Source: Prostheceraeus crozeri (Eukaryota > Platyhelminthes > Polycladida > Euryleptidae). Taken from it: 64,000 bases of DNA. Positions 54,654-64,000 of the stretch are shown one piece after another. The stretch lies in the NCBI GenBank assembly GCA_907163375.1, contig CAJQUW010015369.1, positions 1 to 64,000 of the forward strand. The letters run 5' to 3'. The translations under genes and the position numbers were made by a program. Below the pieces are notes generated by a model that had not been told where the DNA came from, made no database searches, and saw nothing but the letters and a program-made list of their open reading frames with translations. Position 1 is the stretch's first letter. Every line of letters starts with the position of its first letter.

Positions 54654-56095
54654 ATAAGCGACACGGTCGTGTTTCAGTAGTACAGTCATTTCTCATCTTC
54701 TTTGATGAACAGACCTTTGCCTAGAGCTTCATTTTGCTCTGACTGTGTTCATGCATTAGATACCCGGGATAGGATGACCATCACATGGACAAGGTTTTGA
54801 GTATCAAGATCGCGTTCAGAAGCGCCGATGCACCGCATATCGCAACGGTCGACAGATTAGGCCCCATTTGTACGCAACATTCGATTTCAGAATAATAATT
54901 CATTTTTAAACTCTGGATTGAAACCGGTTTGACAATTGAATTCGATAAATGGTGACTCAAGTCTTTAATTCTGCTTTTAACTACTATTCCACTCTTATGC
55001 ATATTCGTCTGATTCTAATCTCAAATCCATTTAAAAATCGATTATTGAGCGCAGGCCTATTAAAACTGTCAATCATTCACGAAACTCATGTTAGTTCACA
55101 GCCTCCGTGATCCATAAACACGTGATCATTTCTAGATATAAGCAAATATAATCGTGTCATCAATATCTCTTCAGAACCACTGTCTAGAGAAGAAGTGAAT
55201 GTGCTTGATCTTGGCCTCTCTATATGATTTTGCATCAGATATGTCGACAATGCGGCCAATATCAACAACGATTCAACTGGTAAAATGAGGAACAGCTTCA
55301 AAAATCACTACAGTAAACATAAGGTATAAATACAGTGGCTAGGCATTACAAAATCTGGGCGAAACTTGTCCAAGAGGAAAACCTGATGATTCCTATACTT
55401 GGTTAAGGAATCGGGATCTTGAACGAGGAACTAAAGTCATACATTCAGAAAATGCAAATTGTAAAGCACCTTGTAGGCCTCATGTCCAACAAGGAAAATT
55501 TTACTTTTTCATGCAGAGTGGGAACTATGTTATCAAGATTTATTAGCTGAAGTTGGCTCGCAAACTGATCTGAAATAAGTAGGGCTGAAGCAACAGCATC
55601 TGATTCTACTTCTGCATTCTAGAATCTAGAACAGGTTTTGGCTCACATATTCAGGAAATAAACTTCAATAAACTTTTCTAGGAATTTCTAGGTCCTTTTC
55701 TAGAAGAAGAGCACTTGCTTGATTTAAAATTTATCATCAAACATGACAATTGCTTTTTTTGTGATAAGTCGAATTTGCAACAGTATAAAATATGAAACAT
55801 TTGATCTACATTTGTGCAATAAGAATCCATTAAAATTCATAAGCTTCGGCTGTCCAAAAAGATCATACAATAGAAATCATGCAAAAAATTAAGCTGCATT
55901 TTAATTAACAAGTAAGGAAAATCCCTCGTGGTCTTTTTAATAAAAAACTGACCATCAAATAAAGTCCATTAGAAAACAATATGGATTCGACATACAAAAA
56001 CAAAATAAAAGAAATTACCAATGGAATTTACCATCTCCAGAAATGATAGATTTTATTGAACTTGCCTTGATTCTACAAATGAGTATATGACTTAC
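54654..56095. other. Gene-poor interval with two small secretory-looking frames
   Basis: Minus-strand frames at 55086-55301 (MKLFLILPVESLLILAALST start, like a signal peptide) and 54781-55002 (hydrophobic end AICGASALLNAILILK) are adjacent. No family is recognised, and I cannot tell real exons from chance. Confidence 0.3.
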
Positions 56096-56137
56096 CTTTA
56101 CTTCCACAATACATAATCCCGTGTGGATGGCGCATTT
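56096..56137 (-). CDS. Candidate 42-bp mini-exon
   Basis: Between the acceptor CATTTTTATTGCTAG and the donor AAAG|GTAAGT, both strong. One phase is open and reads MRHPHGIMYCGSK plus one base. No partner exon was found in the window on the same strand and the family is unknown. The tight pair of consensus borders is the only support. Confidence 0.35.
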
Positions 56138-58044
56138 CTAGCAATAAAAATGATAAGTTTGTGACAGGCGTTGTCGTGTTCTCTATATTAGGATCCCAAG
56201 ATAAGCGTTATTATCTACGAAAGTGCCATTTTCTCAACCCACTGAAAAGATGCTTTCGAAAAATGTGCATAGCAAAAATAACAACGTTTGAGGCAAAAAT
56301 TGAGTAACATTGTGGCGATGTGACTGCATTACTAAGCTTTTAGTTGTAAAAGATATGTTTTTTTTGTTACTAAGATTGTCAATGGCAGGATATCATAGAA
56401 ATCCGATTTTTTGCCTTGTTTGAGATAGTAATATTACAATGGACGACAGCATAGAGTAAAGACGAAACGCCTTTTTGATGCTTTTTCCAGACAAGAGTGG
56501 ATCGAAGACGATGTTTCTACAGTTGGCTAGAGCTTTAAAATAATCAAATTGAGGGAAGCAGTCAGGATTCTTCTCCAAATTAAATGTGTTGTCAGTGCAA
56601 AATGAAACAATTTCATGTACAAATATAGAAATACGCTGTGAGTTTTTACGCCGTTTTAAAAGCCGCGAACCGCCGCGAACTTAACAATGTGCATAATTCA
56701 CTTGCAATCGAGTTGGGACTCCATGCATCATGGGATTAAACATAAAAGTATAATATATTGCACTTTGCCGAGCTTCCCTTACACATTAAACTCATACAGT
56801 TTGGAGTTGGTTTTACACTTTGGGATTTTGACTTTGGCTATGCGTTTCACAATAGATTTGGAGATATTGCGAAAGACTTGTTTAACCGTCTTGATATTAC
56901 ACTGCATGTACTTTTCCAAATTTTTATAAAACAGGCATTAATCAACTGACCGCACCACTGATGCTTAATCATGCCATGTACATTGCAAGAATATAGCGAT
57001 GATATCACCGAGTTTAAGGAATGCATACTTATTTTATAGGTCAATATGTTAACATGATGACGCATCATGTGGTAAAAATATGAATTAATTTTCATATTTG
57101 TCCGAAAGTTTTTCAGGATTGCGGAAATTTCTGACAGTCATTGAGTAAAATTCAGTTAACTTCTAAATGGTCGAGTACAAAATGCATCTAAATTAAAGTA
57201 ATGTAGTTTGAAAGCATTTTGATCAGAAGTGTGTGATAATAATCAACCAAACATATTCAAACGAAATACGTGCAAATGTATACAACATGTACGGCTATAT
57301 TTCGCCCGGCTTGCTTCGAGCACTGAGTGGACTACAGTTTGCCGATATAAATGCCATTTAAAGAAAGAGCAAATCTCGTAGATCCCCACTTCCCACCTGG
57401 TTTCAGTGTGGCTCAAGCCAAAGTGCAGTATAAGAATAAGAATAAGGTATTTTAAGAATAAGGTTGTATACATTCGGTAATTCGGTACTGTTCGACTGTT
57501 TAGTTTAAATGGCTATTATCTACATTTGATAGGACGATTGCTTTCTTACTTCGCCTGTCCGATGTCATCTCCAGTAGCGCACACACATGAAGATTTGCTT
57601 GCACCTGGACTTTCGGTTGTCGAAAATCACGATGTATGACGATAAGCATGTATAGTTGATCTCATCGTGTTTCAGCCGTGTGTGCTTTTATTATACGTCA
57701 GGAGGGGGCTTATTGATAATATCGAAAACCGTGCTGTCTTGCATTTAGAGATAATGCCATCACACTAAAGAAACTGAAACCATGCACTCGATGAGTTGAA
57801 AGCATCTTAATAGGCAGTTGAAGTAATTTTCTTGTGACATTTGGACTTCCATGTCTGTCGATTCAAGTATGGCATTCTTGTGCCACTGTTTATGCAATCA
57901 CTCGAAAATGCGATTTACCTTCTTTCGAAACACACAGTTATCAGGGTTCCCAAATATTATGGATGTCCGGATTGAAATTTGAGCACGTTTCTGTCTAATT
58001 ATAGACTTGTATTTTTCCTTTGAGGTTTGTAATGGTTTTTATTG
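56138..58044. other. Gene-poor interval
   Basis: No gene or repeat supported. Overlapping frames at 56393-57095 and 57243-57473 have no domain. Confidence 0.4.
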
Positions 58045-58049
58045 ACTAT

Positions 58050-58394
58050 TGAAAACAGTTCTACAAAGTCAGGATAAGTCAACATTGCGTTGCGTAAATC
58101 ATTCTATTTATGATAAGTCATGGACAAGTATACATTGCTGTTCGATACATCAAAATTCAAATTTCTCAGTCATAAGGATCACAGACATCAGTTCACTCAA
58201 TAACTAAAGACATCTGAATGACCCATTACAACGGTGAAGCACATAGCGTGCATGTGTACATGTAATAACATAGAATCTTGAAAAAGTCAGTAGATGATCA
58301 TTCACTTTGATCAACGAACTAATGACTGAATCATAGACATGCATACTCGCATCACACTGATACTATACTCATCTCATCATACTCGTTTTCAACA
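58050..58394 (-). repeat. 3' LTR of the BEL/Pao element
   Basis: 345 bp, bounded TG...CA when read on the minus strand, directly after the polypurine tract. It matches the sequence from 63672 to the window edge. One block of about 17 bases is present only in the right LTR. The bases before it (ACTAT, 58045-58049) are the likely target-duplication side; the partner lies outside the window. Confidence 0.85.
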
Positions 58395-58412
58395 TACTCC
58401 CCCCCCCCGTTG
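58395..58412 (-). promoter_or_regulatory. Polypurine tract
   Basis: On the minus strand, a run of ten G residues with flanking purines stands immediately before the LTR start, the normal site of plus-strand DNA priming in LTR elements. Confidence 0.8.
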
Positions 58413-59198
58413 AGTAATCTACTCAACACAACATTATGTATATTCAAATGGATACAACTGACGAGTATTACGTCGGCAAAGTCTACCTCGTGAAAGTACT
58501 TTAGCAAATCTAGGAAAGTTTCCCTTTCCAACAAAAACTTCAAGAACACGGCGCGTTGGCAACGGCCCCCAAAGGAGCCAAACATGATCGATTTCTTTTC
58601 TTCTAGATCTGACTGAGTTAGGATCAACCAGGACAAATGTCTACTTTGGGAATTTCGATTTTCCTGGTGTCCTTTTCCCTCCGTCCCATGAGCGCAATTC
58701 AATCAGGTACTCCAGATTTCCATCTTTTCACAATTGTGACAACAAGTGATTTCTTTCTTTCTTTTGACTCCCTCTCGCTCAGATGGTCTGCAGTTTCTCC
58801 ATCCGCCTTCAGTGTATGAAACCCAGAGAAGAAATCAACAGGACGAAAGTGGGCTTTACAATCATCACAAAAATTATCAGAAACATACGTCAAAGGTCTT
58901 TATGTTTTATCGATGATTCAATTTCGCATAAAACAGTACTCAGTACTTCAAATTTCCACGAGCTGATTCCCAAGAACTCTTTCCTTCAAAGATCGCCTTA
59001 ATTCGCTTCTGATTAACCTCTCCCACATGCCTCCCCCCAATGAGGTACTGTAATTCAGAGTAAAAACCATCCAAGCCACGAACTTTTTCCTTCAGTATTT
59101 CCTTCGCATAGTTTGAATGTTGAAAAATTATCGGATAGCATCAATTTCGGAGTACCAAATCTTGCTTGAAATCGGCGAAAAGCAATATAAGAAATCTT

Positions 59199-59417
59199 CT
59201 AGATTTTGACTTGAACATAGTTCCAGATGCACCGCTCGGACAAATAAAAAACGGTGCAAGTAAAGACAAGAATGTAAGCTTTGTTGCCATTCTTTACGTA
59301 GAAAGGTCCAGCGAAATCATCATCCAGTAGTCTCGAACAAACCTTGTCTGGTTTTAAAACGGTAATTGCCTCAAATGTGGTGCTTCCCTCCCTGTCGAAT
59401 AGGGATTTGCAAATCAT
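59199..59417 (-). pseudogene. BEL/Pao integrase region
   Basis: The segment DDDFAGPFYVKNGNKAYILVF matches the start of the BEL/Pao integrase core, where the first catalytic aspartate lies in DFAGP. The remainder of the core is decayed. Part of the fossil element. Confidence 0.7.
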
Positions 59418-60045
59418 GCCTCAAACAAATTAAACATGATCTGATAGTCAACTTCTGACAACTCGACGTCCTTATTGTGATCCAATAGTTGTGACGTAAT
59501 TCAGCCAAAGTTGACGTCCACTACTCTCCACTGTGGACCACATGTTATTGTGAACATCAAGAATGATTAACCGGGTTCAGATAGGAATCACAAGGGGAGA
59601 ATTATGAGTTTCATCAAAGTCCAATTCTGCCGATTTGAATAAAACGCAAACCATTCTTCAATGAATAAAACAATCTTTTTCAAGGACTGTTACTGGGAAC
59701 GGCTTGTTGTTCATGCAAAACATGCGATTTCTTGACTAAATAATCTCGATTGTTCAATACTGTATCAATTTTTGATCTTTGCTGCGTCAAATTTCATCGA
59801 AGGGACTCAGTTTGCATCCTGGAATCTTTAACCCTCGAATTAGCTCTTTGAAATTTGTTGATTGCTCATCTTCACATGAAACACCGCACAGATACAAGCC
59901 CTTATTTCAAGAGCTGTACCGTGACAACATCGAACACAATTTCATTTGAATTGACAGTCAAATTTACAGCACTTTTTCTTTGTTTCCTGAATTTTCTCTT
60001 CGTGGTAAGAGTTTCATCTTTTGCCATCCTTTTTGAGTAGGCCAA

Positions 60046-60402
60046 TCAGAAAATTTGTTTCAACCAACCAGGACCCATTGAAACCACAAAATCCTTGTTC
60101 CAATTTTTTGAAAGAAGCAATACCTGGTTGCTTGATCGGCCGTGTTTGCCATACCGGGACAGTGATTCCAATGGCAAGGAGGAGCAACCTCCTGAATGGC
60201 TTGCACCCCCCTGTTGATGACAAATTGTTTTACAGCCGAAGACGGACCGGCAACTGATCTGCGATCCAGATCTCCTAAGTGCAATCATTGAATCGGTCCC
60301 GCAGCATATCTCGATATTTTCAATTTTTAAGGCGTTGAGTACACACTTCAGCAGTTTGGCACCAAGAAGGCAACCAAGGAGCTCCAATCGAGGAAGAGTC
60401 AC
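60046..60402 (-). pseudogene. BEL/Pao RNase H region
   Basis: It starts MTLPRLELLGCLLGAKLLK, the highly conserved entry into the BEL/Pao RNase H-like domain, followed by a TDSMIAL block. Part of the fossil element. Confidence 0.75.
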
Positions 60403-60941
60403 TCTTTTCTAGGTGATTAATCTTGTTTTTGAAATGATAAGGATTGATGATGAATCATTCATGGATGAACAGTTAGTTTGCAAATACACACATGCAGAGT
60501 ACGCTTGCTCACTGGCATCGCAGAAGACATGTAGAACCATATTTGTAGCGTCAAATGACTCAGGAAAATAACATCGATGAATAGAAACACCGGCAGCCTT
60601 GCAATCGGAGAAAGAAGGAAATAAGTTTCAAAATTTCTTCCTGACTATCAAATGAAATTGGATCATTCTCCAATGGTAACCTTCTAGCCACAATGAACTT
60701 CAGGAAAAAGTTTTAGTGACACAGTAATGGGTGAAACAAATCCGAATGGTCAAAATCTTTGCCGTGTAAGTAAAGCACAATGCGCTTCGTCAGACCTGTA
60801 ACCATCCAATCCAAATCTCCTGGGATAGCCACCTCAAGTTTCATCAGTGTCTAGTTTCCAAGGGATACCCAGAAACCTTGAGTTTCCGGAGTGTCTCATT
60901 TCAATACCATGTTCTTCCCTTCATTTATTCTTGCCAAGTCC

Positions 60942-61364
60942 TTAGATACTTGTAGTCCATTTTGTCAACGGTCCATGCCACGCAGCCTTCATCATTGTGG
61001 AAGCCTTGGAAATTTCTGACATACAAGCATCGATGGATAAGGATCCCGAAACAAGGTCATCAACATAAAAATTTCTTGCCATTTTCTTGGTGGCGTCATC
61101 ATTATCAAATTTCAATATGTGATGTCGGATAGTAGCATTGAGCAGGAATGGAGTGCATGTAATACCGAAGCAGACTCGCTTAAAGCGGAAAGTGTCATCA
61201 TTCCATGAAAATCGCAAATAGTCTCGATCCATTTCTTGTAAAGACAATTGAAGGAAAGCCTTTGTGATATCCCCAGTATATGGCAATACATATGAGCGGA
61301 ACCGCAACAAAAGCTCGATTAGCTGAGGCAAAAATGAAGGTCCGGCATCCAGTAAATCATTCAA
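60942..61364 (-). pseudogene. BEL/Pao reverse transcriptase region
   Basis: The palm signatures ITKAFLQLSLQEMDRDYLRF, FKRVCFGITCTPFLLNATI and the catalytic FYVDDLVSG are those of BEL/Pao reverse transcriptases. The flanking parts of the domain are decayed. Confidence 0.85.
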
Positions 61365-62268
61365 AGAGACGTTGTTTCTTATCTCTTCACACTGCCATCA
61401 AACACAGGCCCTCAACTTTAGTTGACTCGTGGTTCTCTTTGACAAAAACTGCCAATGGTGGGGCAGATAAAATACATTATCTCTTTTCTTTTCTTTTCTC
61501 GATTTCGCTTTCTGGCACCCTTTCAATTATATCCAATTCCTATGGGGGTTAAAAAAACAAACACCCCTCTTCGAAAACCTTTGAATATTCTTTCTTCAAG
61601 CATTGGATTTCTTTCCAATCTGTTTAGTTCAGATATTTCAGCCTCTGCTTTGCAATGTCATGATTTGAGTCCACATTTGATTGATCAGTAATTTTTTCAA
61701 CAATAATGGTACTTTATATCTATCAACCTCATCCTCTCTTTCAATGTTCGCAGAAAAATGACACGAGGAAATCTTTGGATCCATTATCATCATCATTTGC
61801 ATTTATTCCCTCCATTTCCCAGAACTTTGATACACTAACGGTGAAATAGAGAACCTTTGTTTTTGCAACGGCCAGTGGGAGCGCAAGACAAGTCCGCATT
61901 CTCATTGGACCTTGGAATACCCATCCAAATCGTGTTTCATGACATCGAGACCATATGAATTGTAGAACACGTTGTGAGTGAGAATCTTTCTGATTTGATC
62001 CGAACCAATGATAACATCGATAGAAGATTTGCATAATTATTTGTATCTTGAGCATACATAGAGACTGTCTGCCAACCTATATCCTCTGTCTTCGAGTTCT
62101 TTGACCATGGGCCATTAGGAATCATCTCCAACGGTCCACACAAACGTGAGGTAGAAAGCAAATCGAAAGAACACTCATAGTCATCCAATTTTGAGCGAAG
62201 AACCAACTTTCACAACATCAAGATTGCAATACGTTGAAGCCTCACCAAAGCTTTGTATCTCCAATCTT

Positions 62269-62706
62269 TCAGGAACCAACCCTTTCAGCCTTGATAGAAT
62301 CTGCCAAACGAGTGCGTATGTATGACCTTTGACTTCCACCATCTATCAAAATGCGTGTCGGACAAGATTTGTGAGAGGTTCCCTCAATCATAACCGAGGC
62401 AGTCATCAACAGAATATTTGGAGAAACATTGCTAGACATGGAAGTGGATGTTGTGGTGAGAGATACATCACTTGTTTCTGGTTTTGTGTCAACGGGTGCA
62501 TCGCAAAGAAGCTTATGATGCCTGGTTTCACATCTGTCACAATTCTTGCCAACATAGAAGTTCTTTGCAAAATGTCTACGTTTCAAGCACAGATAGCATG
62601 CATTGGAATTCTTCACAGATTCACGTCTTTGTTTGATTGTCATCACAGATAGATTTTGACAGTTGTCAGATTTATGTTCAAGGGAGCAGAATATGCATTT
62701 CATCAT
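62269..62706 (-). pseudogene. BEL/Pao zinc-knuckle and protease region
   Basis: Cysteine-rich knuckles (CIFCSLEHKSDNC, CYLCLKRRHFAKN) are followed by the protease active-site run TRILIDGGSQRSYI, the usual BEL/Pao form. Part of the fossil element. Confidence 0.8.
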
Positions 62707-62840
62707 CCTGTGCGTGTAATTTTGATCATTTGACGGGTTTAGTGGAAACTTGCTGTTTGAGTTTCGATCCTTCGAGATATGGTAGTACTTTTTGGGCTTG
62801 AAATTTCTCTTGTTTCCATCAAAATAATCGTTATTTTGAG

Positions 62841-63629
62841 CTAAACATCGTTGTGTGCAAGCAAAAATCGATCTGCCAATTTCGCGACCTCATCTAGATC
62901 AGAAAAAGATCTCTCTTTCCAGAAAATATTGCTACAATCAGAAGGACACGCAGCGATAAATTGCTCTTGTATAAACAAGTCACAAACCGATTCGAAGTCT
63001 CTTCCAGTATCAGAAAATTCAATCCATCTTTTCAGATAATTACGCAAACGTGTAATAAATTGATCTGGACTCTCTCCTTGCTCAGGTCGGCTGTTCCTGA
63101 ATCGCTGCCTGAAACCTGATTCAGTCAAATCATATCTTTTGAGTAGAGCCTCCTTCAAGGAATCATAGTCATTAGCCAGAACATCAGACAGCCGAGAGTA
63201 AACATCCAATGCTCTACCCGTTAGCAGGGCACTCAAGGAAGTTGACCAAATTGATTTGTCCCAGTTATTGGACTTGGCAAACCTCTCAAATCGGTTCAAG
63301 TAACTATCAATATCATCTTTGTAATCAACAAAGGCAGGTAATTTAGGACAGCTGGTTTTTCCCATTGTAGTATTCGAGCAACTATTATGGTTGTTGGATT
63401 CACTGGACTGTAATTCCAATTTCTTCATTTCCAATTCGTGCTGACGCTCACGATCGCGTTCTTCATACATTTTTTCTTGAAATTCACGTTCCTTTTCACG
63501 ATCTTCACGTTCTCTTGCGCGATTTTCACGTTCGATAGTTTGTTGCTCATTTATAAATGCACGCAATTCACCTCCTTCAAGTCCCAATCGAGTTCCATAC
63601 TCAAAAATTTTATCCATTGCGATAAACAA
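62841..63629 (-). CDS. BEL/Pao gag region
   Basis: 262 codons. The amino part is a long charged helix rich in R/E (ENRAREREDREKEREF). The capsid part has LSALLTGRALDVYSRL, LLKRYDLTESGFRQRFR and EQFIAACPSD, typical of invertebrate LTR-element gag proteins. The frame is open. It lies just behind the leader, where gag is expected. Confidence 0.8.
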   Translation of the reverse strand: MFIAMDKIFEYGTRLGLEGGELRAFINEQQTIERENRAREREDREKEREFQEKMYEERDRERQHELEMKKLELQSSESNNHNSCSNTTMGKTSCPKLPAFVDYKDDIDSYLNRFERFAKSNNWDKSIWSTSLSALLTGRALDVYSRLSDVLANDYDSLKEALLKRYDLTESGFRQRFRNSRPEQGESPDQFITRLRNYLKRWIEFSDTGRDFESVCDLFIQEQFIAACPSDCSNIFWKERSFSDLDEVAKLADRFLLAHNDV

Positions 63630-63671
63630 ATGTTATAACCTGGATCCTGGTCACGGCACCAAAAATTATAT

Positions 63672-64000
63672 TGAAAACAGTTTTACAAAGTCAGGATAAG
63701 TCAACATTGCGTTGTGTAAATCATTCTATTTATGATAAGTCATGGACAAGTATACATTGCTGTTCGATACATCAAAATTCAAATTTCTCAGTCATAAGGA
63801 TCACAGACAAACAGACATTTAGGATGTTAGTTCACTTAATAACTAAAGACATCTGAATGACCCATTACAACGGTGAAGCACATAGCGTGCATGTGTACTT
63901 GTAATAACATAGAATCTTGAAAGTCAGTAGATGATCAGTCACTTTGATCAACGAACTATGACTGAATCATAGACATTCATACTCGCATCACACTGATACT
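63672..64000 (-). repeat. 5' LTR of the BEL/Pao element (continues past the window)
   Basis: Matches 58050-58394 and runs off the window edge with an estimated few tens of bases missing. The shared sequence includes CAGGATAAGTCAACATTGCG and ACATAGCGTGCATGTGTAC. Confidence 0.85.

Larger units (their letters stand above)
58050..64000 (-). mobile_element. BEL/Pao LTR retrotransposon (right end cut by window)
   Basis: Fossil LTR element on the minus strand. Parts from right to left: 5' LTR (63672 to beyond 64000), leader with TGGTGCCGTGACC near the primer site, gag (62841-63629), zinc knuckle and protease region (62269-62706), reverse transcriptase (60942-61364), RNase H region (60046-60402), integrase region (59199-59417), a terminal domain near 58352-58702, a polypurine tract (58395-58412) and the 3' LTR (58050-58394). 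The LTRs are roughly 97 percent alike over the shared 330 bases, so the insertion is fairly young. The internal coding region nevertheless has many breaks (more than five). Domain order and RT signatures fit BEL/Pao. Confidence 0.88.

Noticed and set aside
1-64000. CRISPR arrays, bacterial operons, rRNA genes or intact tRNA genes
   Set aside because: None seen; the only tRNA-like sequence is the head of the SINE at 12.46 kb.

Overview
This is a window of AT-rich eukaryotic nuclear DNA, almost certainly from an invertebrate animal. Coding is sparse and exons have GT/AG borders. AATAAA signals are present, and the repeat content is that of a metazoan genome: Tc1, mariner, hAT, a CR1/L2-type LINE, a tRNA-derived SINE, BEL/Pao and a Polinton-like virus-like element. 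Nothing looks prokaryotic. The species cannot be named from sequence alone.

Layout. Positions 1 to about 10,045 hold the inner part of a virus-like DNA element of the Polinton/adintovirus type. Capsid-region genes lie on the plus strand, a protein-primed family B DNA polymerase on the minus strand, and several accessory proteins follow to the right. From 10.0 to 12.7 kb there are an IS630/Tc1-like transposase relic, a diverged tandem repeat, a G-rich minisatellite and a SINE. From 13.9 to 19.9 kb lie two phase-compatible minus-strand exons that resemble the 5' part of an invertebrate C2H2 zinc-finger gene, with hAT relics and MITEs between them. A 1.15-kb non-autonomous hAT element (20.6-21.7 kb), a 5'-truncated LINE (22.2-24.8 kb), a Tc1 element (26.3-27.8 kb), a LINE scrap (29.6 kb) and a second Tc1 element (34.5-35.9 kb) follow.

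The clearest host gene is a three-exon C2H2 zinc-finger gene on the minus strand (45,977 to 37,629). Its exon phases close exactly and encode a 381-residue protein with nine fingers. Its introns carry a MITE, a tiny hAT MITE, a hAT-like transposase relic and a 540-bp retroposon with a perfect 12-bp target duplication. About 100 bp upstream of its first recognised exon begins a mariner element (46,077-51,614) that is some 4 kb too long, because a strange T- and G-rich, C-poor tract of about 4.1 kb lies inside it. From 53.4 to 54.6 kb there is an unclassified terminal-repeat element. From 58,050 to the window edge there is a BEL/Pao LTR retrotransposon on the minus strand, with one whole LTR and one cut by the window edge.

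Most of the window is therefore transposon-derived. The functional content I would defend is the zinc-finger gene at 37.6-46.0 kb and, with less certainty, the two exons at 13.9 and 19.8 kb. The oddest signals are the T/G-rich tract inside the mariner, the accessory gene block of the virus-like element, and a MITE whose empty target site is preserved 13 kb away.
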